This document shows, piece by piece, positions 48,123 to 57,261 of a DNA stretch of 64,000 nt. The stretch covers positions 17,318 to 81,317 of the forward strand of contig JAENRP010000194.1 in the NCBI GenBank assembly GCA_024741835.1, written 5' to 3'. Source of the DNA: Diplocarpon mali. Lineage: Eukaryota > Ascomycota > Leotiomycetes > Helotiales > Drepanopezizaceae. The position numbers and the translations under genes are program-made. Every line of letters begins with the position of its first letter. The stretch's first letter is position 1. The notes under the pieces were generated by a model that was not told where the DNA came from, did not search any database, and saw only the letters and a program-made list of their open reading frames with translations.

Positions 48123-48421
48123 TATAGGTTCTATACTAGTAATCGATATTTATATAAATATAGTTAAGTACTTATTATCAAAAAGAATCTATTATAATAT
48201 CTATCTATCTTTATATAATTGAGATAGTACCTTTATACCTTTAAATGTCCTTTCTCTTATAGTCCCTCTTAGCTATATATAGATATCCTTCTAAGGTCCT
48301 CCGGCTAAACAGCCGTCCGAAATGTATATAAAACCCCTTATATCGCATATGGTACAGCTATATGGGATGACCCCAGGAACGAGGGCAGGTTGCCTCTTGC
48401 ACAGGAATCTGCGTACCAACA
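48123..48421 (-). repeat. 5' LTR of Copia C
   Basis: 299 bp; plus-strand ends TATAGGTTC and GCGTACCAACA, retaining the original CA end. Confidence 0.92.
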
Positions 48422-48945
48422 ACTTTCAAAAGCAAAACAACTGACCTAGAGCTTTAGAAATTGCACAGCTACTGCGATTCTAATTAGGCAGGCGACAAAG
48501 GAACTAAGGCCTTTTATTCTAGGGCCGTCTTCTTCCTTAATAATAGCGTAATTACCGCCTCCTTTAAGCGATAGACTATTATCGCTCTCTTATCTATAGA
48601 AGCAGAGTATATTGCTATATGCAAATTCGCATAAGAGGCCTCTTAAATACGCTAAGTACTTAAGGAAATAGGCTATACTAGCGATAATACTACTAAAGTT
48701 AAGATGATCTATAATAACTAAAGAGCCCTTTATCTTATTAAAAACCCCAAATATCATTAAAGAACAAAGCATATTAATATCAAGTTCCATTATATTCGGC
48801 AAAAGCTTCGGAAAGGCCATTTGGACCTCTAGTATACTAATACTAAAGACAACGCCGCCGATAGACTTACCAAAAGCTTAAATAGCTCTAACTATACCGC
48901 CTTTATCAAATTATTAAATATAAAGGTTCTATACCTCGATTAAGG
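48422..48945 (+). pseudogene. Copia A RNase H remnant, 3' of nested elements
   Basis: Continues the Copia A frame after the two insertions: YCDSN-stop-AGDKGTKAFYS, IIALSSIEAEYIAICKFA, and NPKYHQRTKHINIKFHYIR near 48745-48805, then NTKDNAADRLTKSL. These are the hallmark Copia RNase H motifs (ALSSTEAEY, RTKHIDI). Confidence 0.9.
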
Positions 48946-49016
48946 GGTGATTTTTTTTATACCTCTATTATAAGGTGATTTTTTTTGCACTTCTATTAAG
49001 GGGTGATTTTTTTTAC
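48933..49016 (+). repeat. 28-bp tandem triplicate with poly-T
   Basis: Three consecutive 28-bp units (48933-48960, 48961-48988, 48989-49016), each ending in GGTGATTTTTTTT plus a few bases, at the 3' end of the Copia A polyprotein. The last unit runs into palindromic copy 12. Confidence 0.88.
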
Positions 49017-49044
49017 TCCTAGGCCAGGCCCGCGAGTTGATTTT
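49005..49044 (+). repeat. Palindromic unit, copy 12 (forward, expanded T tract)
   Basis: Core ACTCCTAGGCCAGGCCCGCG then AGT, with an eight-T tract in the left arm. It lies near the Copia A polyprotein end; one frame reads FFTPRPGPRVDF. Confidence 0.88.
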
Positions 49045-49214
49045 GACTTACTAAAGGGTGGATTTCCTACTCTAGAGTAGAGCGCGCTAGCGAACTCTAT
49101 TCTATTTCCTATATCTGCAGGTTGATTTTTCATACGAAACTATAGATTATAACAAAAGTTATAATATCATATATATTGCTAGCAAGTACCTTTAAAGGTC
49201 TCCCTAAAGGGGTA

Positions 49215-49456
49215 TATTGCAAGTATACCTATTATATATTTATCATATAATCTGTCATATAATATATCATATATATAATATATCATATGACTTGCCACAT
49301 GACTTAGTGGCAGCCCTTATTAAATAGCTCGTAGTTAGAGAGCTCTTATAAATCAAGACACAAGACACCTAACATCGTCGTTTGCACCTTATACTTCTTC
49401 GTGCCCTCTCTTCTAGTTTACTATCAAGTTCACTATTAGAGAACCTCCTTGCTACA
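49215..49456 (+). repeat. Right LTR of Copia A
   Basis: 242 bp, preceded by the purine run AAAGGGG; ends CTCCTTGCTACA then the GCTAG duplication. Confidence 0.92.
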
Positions 49457-49461
49457 GCTAG

Positions 49462-51265
49462 TATGAAGTTTATTTGGCCTACGACGACGTACAAATTAGA
49501 AAATCAAGGAGCGTGACCATATGCGAGTATGTTACCAGCTACCTAAAGATAAGCGCAGGGAAGTATCCAAATGCGCTATAAAAGAATAGGAGGGTCAGAT
49601 AATTATATAGTCCTCAGAGACGCGAATTTTGGATGCAATCATTAGGCAGGGAATGCGGGTTATGGCTCCAAGAGGGCTTTTATACGCTCTAGAGAACTTC
49701 ATAGGATTTCTACTAAAAGATACTGTCTCAAGGTCGAACGAATGCCTTGGATATTGAAGAATTGTTATATTACTAGTAACCATTTTTGAGAAGGCTGCCA
49801 ATCCACTATTGAATACTCTAATTAGCCTCTCCACATTAGGGGGCTTTAACCAATTAGAATACTAGACTTTAATATTGATTCTCAGATCGGAAGTCCGAAA
49901 TACGCGATTCAAAGTAAACTTTAACTTGATCTATCAAAAGACGACGACATAATACCTATACGCAGAATCTCCTACGAACTTGCAGACCCTTAAAGAGTCT
50001 TTAATGCCGAGATCAAGTCCTTTTGACTATAAACAACCAAATCCCAAGTTAGATAAAGCCAGAACTTTCGAAAATACTAAAGTGAAAAAAATTATATTTA
50101 CTATACTACCTCTTCTATAATTATCCTTGACTTTCGACCTCTACTTACGTACCCTAGGATTATCTAAATATATACTTATAGCTAAAGGAAAGGCTTAATA
50201 AGTGATATAAAAGGGAAAAGGGCAAGCTAAAGTACATAAGGAGAGGAAGGAGGAAGAGGAGAAGGGAAATGGTATATTTAAATAGTTTTATATATATTTG
50301 TTAAAAAGGGCTATAATTGCAAGCTGCCGCCGACTAGCAAATCGCTTGATATCATTAAATATAAAGCCGCTATAAGCGTAAAGGACTTATCCTAGAATAA
50401 TGAACCTAAGGCGACCCTATTTATCAAGGCACCTTCTAAGCACATACTCTCCTAGGACTTAAGGGAATAACTATCAGCCAAGGTGTAGGTCTCCTTCTAT
50501 GTAAATCAGATCATAGCGTTTCTCGCTTACGCTAAACAGTTTAGAAGTAATATAGCATGTTAATAGGAAAAAAAGGGAAAAAAGCCGCGTAAAGGTATTG
50601 ATTCGTCGTCTCCTGTATAGCATGGTATAGTACAATGGCCTAAACAGCGATCTAGCGAGCTCTAGACTCCTTGGTATGTAGGGTCTCTTGAAAAATCAGA
50701 AGAAATGAGGTAAAACCAATCTTTCGAAAGACAAGTCAGCTCAGGTTCCGAAATTCGAGTGGAAAACTCTTAGCATAGCGGTTTTACCCTTGTACGTAGT
50801 ACTATGAAGTGCATTTGCAGCCTATTCAAAACAGGAGCGAGTAAAGGTGTTAAGCCAAGGTGTCTCAAATTACAATGGACCTCTCAGCAATATATTCGAG
50901 GTAGGTATTACTCCAAAACCCGAAACTGCTATCTGAAAGCCTTAAAGGCTATATAATTCTCCGCCTCCGCGAGTGGATTTCGTACTGAATATTAGAGAGC
51001 TATTAAAGTTAGTGGGTTTTGAGGCATGGCGAAACACATAGTAAGTGAAGTCAGGCGTACGAGATCAATGGATATCGCTTGAAGAGCAAGGGTGTGTATA
51101 AACAAATGTGACTAAGACCAGGCAGTGAACAAGAGTATGCGTACTTTTCATTACTTTGCTATGTCGGATGTGAAACAAATACAGTATCAAAGTATAACTA
51201 ACCTTGTAAACACACATCACAGTGTATATCACCCATCTATGGTGTTTGTCTCGCCTATGGCGAAG
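49462..51265. repeat. AT-rich relic block right of the nested transposons
   Basis: Moderately AT-rich DNA carrying the third dispersed-repeat copy, then about 0.7 kb (50586-51265) of less biased sequence with no gene. It leads into the promoter of the first cysteine-rich gene. Confidence 0.55.
49940..50585 (+). repeat. Dispersed relic repeat, copy 3 of 3
   Basis: Same family and orientation as 27560-28275, starting near ACCTATACGCAGAATCTCC and ending GTAATATAGCATGTTAATAG. Lies about 480 bp right of Copia A. Confidence 0.8.
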
Positions 51266-51272
51266 TATATAA
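51266..51272 (+). promoter_or_regulatory. TATA box of first cysteine-rich gene
   Basis: TATATAA, 174 bp upstream of the start codon, in the context GTATATAACTACTC; the paralogue has GTATATAAACAAGCTC. Confidence 0.55.
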
Positions 51273-51439
51273 CTACTCTTGCTCCCATATTGTTTCCTAT
51301 CAATAAGCTACTTTCTCACTCGCATCGTACCATCTTTCGAATCGCTCTTATTTTATAACAGCCATCTCTTACTATCATCTATCATCTATCATATAATCGA
51401 TTCCAGCCTCATATCTACTCACTCTCGTCCTTTCTCAAT

Positions 51440-51706
51440 ATGCAATTCTTCAAGTTCTTAACTACGGCCACCCTTCTCACCATGGCATCAATGTCTACGG
51501 CATATGAATGTATATCAAGAGTAACGTCTACTGCCACTTGTGTGGATGGCAATGGGGGGGAAAACAAATGCAGATCAGATTGGCGTATCTGCAAACAAGG
51601 AGCCGAGTATGTGGATCAACAGACTAAAGACGAGAACATCGGCTCCTGCCAAAACAAGGCTGTTGGCGCTTCTTGCACATACCATATGTGCTGTATCGCA
51701 AATTAA
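51440..51706 (+). CDS. Small secreted cysteine-rich protein 1 (candidate effector)
   Basis: An intronless frame of 88 residues. Residues 1 to about 21 (MQFFKFLTTATLLTMASMSTA) form a signal peptide with an Ala cleavage site, leaving a mature chain of about 67 residues with eight cysteines spaced C-x9-C-x9-C-x6-C-x18-C-x8-C-x4-CC and ending CCIAN. There is no transmembrane segment, GPI signal or catalytic motif. Length, cysteine content, signal peptide and the position beside AT-rich repeat DNA match the profile of fungal apoplastic effectors or antimicrobial peptides, but no known family is recognised. Its neighbour at 53129 has the same length and cysteine order. ATG context is TCTCAATATGC. 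Confidence 0.82.
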   Translation: MQFFKFLTTATLLTMASMSTAYECISRVTSTATCVDGNGGENKCRSDWRICKQGAEYVDQQTKDENIGSCQNKAVGASCTYHMCCIAN

Positions 51707-52991
51707 GAAGGGCTGTATCGAAGATTCCTGGCTGTTTCTTTCAAGCCTTGCGCTGGCGGCAAGGTGACAGAATAACGGTTATCATGTCAATAAAGCGAGG
51801 GCAGTCGAATCTAGAAATGCGACTGTACACACAAACCCTGGTCCCTCTTATCAAGTGTAAATTTCCCTATTGCAATTGCCACAAGTGTATGGGCCAACTC
51901 TGTGCAGTCCTGCCTCCTAAAGCTGTGTTGAAACGCACAAAAACCAGACCGATTTCCTCAAACCCTCTTCGCTCCTCCGAGAGGTTGGCAGCATGTGCTA
52001 TAATATTTGTCAGCCTCGTGACGCAGAAATCAAAAATGGTCTGATGTACTCCGTAGAAAGCTCTAGAAAGCAGTAAAGATCATGCATATACGCTAGATAC
52101 CCTGCGAGAGAGTTTTGGCTGAGAGACTTGGCGGGCCAGTCACTGTGTATACTTGTAACTAAAAGTCTTGGGTCTGATGTAAATCGCGTGTATAAGGCGG
52201 TACGTGGGGCATGTATGTAGCTGCTGAGGCTCGAGTAGGTAAGTAATATTCATTCCCGAGCGATGTAAGCTTCGGTGAGAACAGTCTACTTTACAAGTTT
52301 ATAATTAGAAAACGTATAACGAGGGTCAATACCTTCTTAGATGATTAAAGACTTGACAATTTAGAATATGTAGTCGGGTTTGAACAAGAAGAAACGGCTG
52401 TACTAAGCGAGGGAAGTATATTACGTACCGTTCTAAGTTCTTAAGTCTTAAAGACCTGCTTGGCTACATTGAACTACGGGGCCAAATACGATACACGCCC
52501 CTTGATGATTGCACAGCAAGCTATAGTATAGCTGAGTTTGGAGGCCAGTTATTATTACAGAAATCGAGATGCCTCATCCGTCCACAGCACTCCCCATGTT
52601 TATAACTGCCGTTGCAAACCCTCTCCAAAGAGCTATCCACAAAAACACTTGTTTTTATCTAGTTTTCGTCCACAATTACTATATACGCAGGGGAAAGGGT
52701 TTCACTTCCCCCTCAGTTACGAAATGCTTTGCAGGATAGTCACATGAAAATGCTATTCCAAAAGTTAAATAAACAGGCTAGTGATCCGAGTGGCTATCGC
52801 CCTAGATAGTACGTTGTTATCAAGCTGTTTTTATTCAGCGGTTTCTGAAATAAGAAAACCAAGAGTAAGAGATCCATGAATACATATCACAGAAAACTTC
52901 AAGGCCAATCAAGTATACGAACACAAGAGACAGGAGTACACAGTATAGTAAACAAGAGAGCATGTATACTGCCGTGTTTGCCGTATAACAG
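51707..52991. other. Spacer between the two cysteine-rich genes
   Basis: The first 130 bp (to about 51835) resembles the 3' flank of the second gene (shared CAAGCCTTGCG/CCAGCCTTGCG and GGCAGTCG-TCTAGAAA words). The remainder has no recognisable gene. Confidence 0.5.
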
Positions 52992-52999
52992 TATATAAA
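52992..52999 (+). promoter_or_regulatory. TATA box of second cysteine-rich gene
   Basis: TATATAAA, 137 bp upstream of the start codon. Confidence 0.6.
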
Positions 53000-53128
53000 C
53001 AAGCTCTCTCACTACCGACAGTTAGACAACTCAAACCTTCGCACTTTCAAATCATCATCCGACGTTTATTATCCTATATAACCGGCAATACACAACAATC
53101 TCCCATCTACTCCACGCTATTGCTCAAG

Positions 53129-53395
53129 ATGCACTTCCCCCTCTTTATCACAGCCGCTGTCCTAGCTATAGCACCCTTTTGCATAGCAGATGTATGCAAA
53201 GGAGGTTACGCTTCTCAAGTGGATGGCTATTGCGGCCGGGGCGAAGATAATCTCTTCTGCACGTCACGTCTTCCTCCTGTCTGCGGGAAACTATATTCCG
53301 ACACTTTCGACTACGACGCTACTCGGATAAACGAAGCCAGCTGCGTGGACTTGGCATTCGAAAGCACATGCGTACAAGTCGTTTGCTGCAACTAA
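53129..53395 (+). CDS. Small secreted cysteine-rich protein 2 (candidate effector)
   Basis: The open frame extends to 53120, but the first ATG is 53129, giving 88 residues, exactly the length of protein 1. Residues 1 to about 20 (MHFPLFITAAVLAIAPFCIA) are a signal peptide. The mature chain has cysteines spaced C-x11-C-x8-C-x7-C-x19-C-x8-C-x4-CC and ends in CCN. Order and spacing match protein 1 closely (last three intervals 18/19, 8/8, 4/4), although other residues differ widely: a diverged duplicate under strong change, which is typical for secreted interaction proteins. Function is unknown; an effector or antifungal role is inference. Confidence 0.82.
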   Translation: MHFPLFITAAVLAIAPFCIADVCKGGYASQVDGYCGRGEDNLFCTSRLPPVCGKLYSDTFDYDATRINEASCVDLAFESTCVQVVCCN

Positions 53396-55800
53396 GAAGA
53401 GCATTGTTGACGGTGTTTGAGAGCGACCGGCCTATATTATTCCAGCCTTGCGCTTGCGACAAAGCGATTTAGGGAAGATCTCGAGTGTCAGTTTACTCAA
53501 CCAGCTCAGGACAGTCGGTTCTAGAAAATCTAGTGACTCGGAAAATGGGCAATGTGAAGGGCTTCGGGGAGCGACTGTCGCAACAGGGATGTCTAGCTGT
53601 ATCTTATTCTCCCGAGCAATGCACTAGGGGCATCGCTCAACTTTCAATTCAACAGCATTCCAAATAATCCGCTTGTTTCGGCAAAGTGTATTTCACCATT
53701 GCTGAAGCTTATGAGTCTGCTCTCCGAACAATAGGCCGAAACTTTGAAGAGTTGCGCTTACAGATTTGATGTGAAAAATTAGGAGCCACGGCTGGCACAA
53801 ATTCGCATTGAACCCTACAAGAGACCATGGCTGCTGAGCGTCGCCGACGACCGGCTATAAGGAGAATCAGGGGAGGGCCGGCTAGCTCGTAGGGAGGGAA
53901 AAAATGCCTTGTGAAAGATGTAAAGCCAGGACGAAGGTTTCAGATGATCACGGCTGTTGAGAGAGCGCCGCCACCCTATTCTCGCCTCGCTTCGATTTGG
54001 TTAGGTGGTACCTCAGTCAGGGACTCAGGGTGGACCTTTTCGTACCTCCCTGATGCACATCATCGCCTATCTCATAGCGTATTACGAGGTACATACTTCA
54101 TAGTACTTCTGTAGTCGCAGGAGGCCCATATGTTGGGTCTTGGAAACTGACTTGCATCGTATCAGCGCCAAAGCATAAACCGTCCGTGTGTTAAGCGTGA
54201 CCCTGGCTGTATTTACGGCCATGAAGCCGGACCAGTCTCGAAAGCCTTGACCGCAACAGTACCCGGGCCGTCACATGATCCCGGATTATTCATATCCCGC
54301 CAGGGTCATCCGAGACAGGCTGACTGGAAATATTCTTACTTCACTTGCACGGCATATTCGAGACACACCGATTCCAGAAAAAAGGCTTCAGCCCGTGCTT
54401 CCGGCTCAGACCTTGGCCCCCCCGCCCCCCAAATTAGATGGTTGGGCTGTTGGCGTTACCGCCGATCAGGCAGAGGGATGGGATCAGGGCGAAAACAACA
54501 CACCCTGCAGCATCGAGCAAGGATTGCCGAATGCCAGCGCACTGCAATGGACGCCGAGGAAAACACGAGATGTCTCGAGCGGCCAGGAGAGACAAAACAC
54601 AAGGCGCGTATTTGCTAATCCACCTTGGCGCATGTCTCATATTGGAATTTCTCGCGTTCTGTCCTGCAGGACCAGACCTTCTCGTGCCGACGCACAGCAT
54701 TCGGACATTATATTATGAGACCAGAGATATGGAGCATTTCGCCCTTGTGTCGTGAACTCGAACCGCCCACTCGTATGATACCGAGTCGAGAGCTACAACG
54801 TCGCGTGGTCTCGCAACGCTGCCCTGCCGTCAGATCTGAACATCCATGGTCGGTTAGAGCTACAGGCCCTTCGTAGCCAGATACATTACTCCATGATGTG
54901 TGTCTTGTACGAAGCAGCCAGGATGTCTGGTGTCTGATGGATCGAGGTCCAAAGCCCAGTCTTCTGAGATCGTCACCTGAGGACCTGAATCACATCTCGC
55001 TAAGCAGACCGAGCAGCAGTCAGAAACTAAAACGCCTCCTCATTTGCGAGGGACGGACCCAGCTCGAATTAGATTATAGGGAGGACAATGTACAGTACGC
55101 GTACGACGGCAACGACTCTCTGTACAGGACGGGTAGAGAGAAGCCTCGAGTCACCTCTGGGTCGCCGGCTATGGCATAGTATGGGATACCGTGTAGACGC
55201 GGCCACGAGCCAGACAGGATGGCTCATGGTTGCGCGCCATTGCGGGCAGCCAACCTGACCAGGATACGTTTGTCTGCTAATTCTACAATGTTATACGTAC
55301 TGCTGAGCCGCCCTGTTCAAGCTAGGCTCAGAACGATCATCTATCTCTCTCTTCTTCATCCCGAGGACAACATTGGTGGAGAACCCACTGATCTACACCC
55401 TATAACAGGGGAGAGTCCACCACTCGGAACACAACGATTCTCATCTGAATTTGAAGTCTCACTTGCAAAAGTACAAAGTACGTTTGAAACCACCGACTTG
55501 TGCTTCCGAGCATTTATGATCAAGTTCAGAGCTGGAATTGCTTCCATCTCCGCTATAATTACATTAGCTACACAGCCTTGAGCATTTGAGCGTTCGAATG
55601 TCTTAGTAACACTTCGACGGCTTTGGAGTACAGGATCATACTACTGAGGACTTATGGCCCTTGATAGCGGAGATTAAGGAGTAGGTTTCGACCCTTAATG
55701 TCTTTGAACTCAATCAACAGGGTGAGTACCATTCCCCAGGAGCACAGTTCAAGTCGCACGACTCGTAGATGGTTGCCCCACCTAGTCTCCAAGCACAGAC
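53396..55800. other. Long non-genic stretch with balanced composition
   Basis: The first 150 bp is the 3' flank shared with the other cysteine-rich gene. The remainder has several frames of 80-147 codons that overlap on different frames and strands (54247-54876) and show no domains, introns or codon pattern that would support a gene. Confidence 0.45.
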
Positions 55801-56085
55801 TACTTCGTATAGGCAATAATGATTCCGGATTTCTAGTCCGTGCGTAAGCCTATACTCTTTAGATACTTGGCAATGCTGCTTTATCAAATTTTCTTAGTAT
55901 TTTGTATACACTCTATATTGAGTCTATATTGAATTACTATGATCAAGTAGTAAAAGTGGCAAATTAACATTCAAATATCATTAGAGGTACCCCTAGCTTA
56001 GTATCCTTGTAAATAGAACCTTCTGCGATATACAAGAATCGTGCACGGACTAGAAATCCGGAATCATTAAGCCATGTACGAAGTA
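55801..56085. mobile_element. Miniature inverted-repeat element (285 bp)
   Basis: Inverted ends of 43 bp, 55801-55843 and 56043-56085. The inner 27 bp (from TAATGATTCCGG to CTAGTCCGTGC) is perfect, the outer 9 bp (TACTTCGTA) is perfect, and 7 bp between them differ. The 199-bp centre is AT-rich and non-coding. If the 27-bp part is the true terminus, flanking TA or TAA could be the target duplication, as in Tc1/mariner-pogo relatives; the family is not certain. Confidence 0.82.
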
Positions 56086-57222
56086 TGATTAGTACGAAGT
56101 AGAAGCTAGGGTCAAGCCGCAGAGAACAAATAGCAAGGGCTTGGACTGATCGATACTTGGTGTGACAGTTTTAGCTACGCCTCTTCGAAGACTACCTACC
56201 CGGTCTCTGCCACGGCACAGAGTAACCCGATATGCCCGTAGTCCTGGCCCGGCTTTCGCACCGATCAAAGCGAGGGCAGCCCTGGCACCGACGGCATGTC
56301 CCTCCCTGAGTGAAGATTCTCTGCCTCACGTCGGCCAATCCAAAAATCGACCCACGCTACCCAAGCCGATACACGCCAAACCTCCTTCGGCAGTATCTCG
56401 ACCAAGTCCTCCAGTCACGCCTCTGCGAACCTTAAGTCATGCGTAAGTTGAGTTCGAGTTAGACGGTATCGTGAGGGGTCGAGGCCAGGACCCCGAGCTT
56501 GCGAAGGGGCTCGGTACCCAAACGAGGTTAGATTCGAAAGGAACAGATGTGTTTTGTTTGCTCGGGCTGGCAGAGTATTCCTCGAAGAAGGTTGATCTGT
56601 TTTGGGGTTTGGATGCACGGGAGGAAAAAAAAAGCAGCAGGGCTACGAGGGTGAATCAGGTTGCGTATCGTGAGGATGTGTCGATGTACGGAGGTGGCCT
56701 CTGTATGCCCCCCTCCGACCGGTCAGGTAAGGTACTAGGGGTAGAATGTGTACGCCACCGCCTTTTTCTGCCCCCGCCAGCTCCACCGCCCCAGAATTCA
56801 GGTTGAGAGGGAGGCGGTAGCAGATCCGACCGTCGGGCGTGCTGGGCTCAGGCATATATCTATCCGCGAGAAACAAGCCGCCCTCCCCGATCCCAGGGCT
56901 GGACCCAAGCGCAGATTTGTTTCCAAGGGGGCGGCGTCGCGTGGGGTAGAAGGTTTTCCACGCTGGGTTTGCGCTACTGCACCTGGTGCTGAGCCAGGTG
57001 CCTCTTACGAAGCTGGGAGGAGGCGCAGAGAACGAGAAGCCGATCGACAAGGCCGGCGCCGAGAGAGGTCGCCCGACCACCAGGCGACGACGGGCTCAGC
57101 CAGCCTCTGCTGTACCGGACGCTTGTCACCTGCCTACCTGCCAGAGGCCACGGGGTTGGCCCAGCCCAGCCCAGCCCAGACACCGCCGCCGACTCTCCTC
57201 CCCCCCTTTCGCAGGGTCCGTC

Positions 57223-57261
57223 TCCTCGCTTCGCTTCGCCTCGCCTCGCCTCGCTTCGCTT
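57223..57261. repeat. Pentamer satellite (TCGCY)n
   Basis: About seven consecutive TCGCT/TCGCC units after CTCC. Confidence 0.8.

Larger units (their letters stand above)
40368..48421 (-). mobile_element. Nested Ty1/Copia retrotransposon (C), reverse orientation
   Basis: LTRs of exactly 299 bp (40368-40666 and 48123-48421) are flanked by the target-site duplication ACTTT (40363-40367 and 48422-48426). It is inserted 111 bp to the right of Gypsy B, in the same Copia A coding region. Pol motifs are on the minus strand, so its 5' LTR is the right one. A purine-rich tract adjoins the left LTR on the minus strand. LTR differences are nearly all C/T or G/A, and the right copy is clearly less mutated. 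Confidence 0.93.
28631..49456 (+). mobile_element. Outer Ty1/Copia LTR retrotransposon (A), split by two nested insertions
   Basis: Terminal repeats of exactly 242 bp each (28631-28872 and 49215-49456) are flanked on both outer sides by the 5-bp target-site duplication GCTAG (28626-28630 and 49457-49461). Removing the two nested elements and their duplications leaves about 5.6 kb, a normal Copia size. The coding order is Gag, integrase, reverse transcriptase, RNase H, as expected for Copia. The plus strand is the sense strand. The whole element is inactivated by in-frame TAA/TAG codons where CAA, CAG or TGG are expected, and the LTR termini start TA rather than TG, both RIP-type changes. Confidence 0.93.

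Noticed and set aside
54247..54876. Several overlapping plus-strand frames of 80-147 codons
   Set aside because: They overlap in different frames and with a minus-strand frame, show no recognisable motif, and cannot all be real; none stands out.
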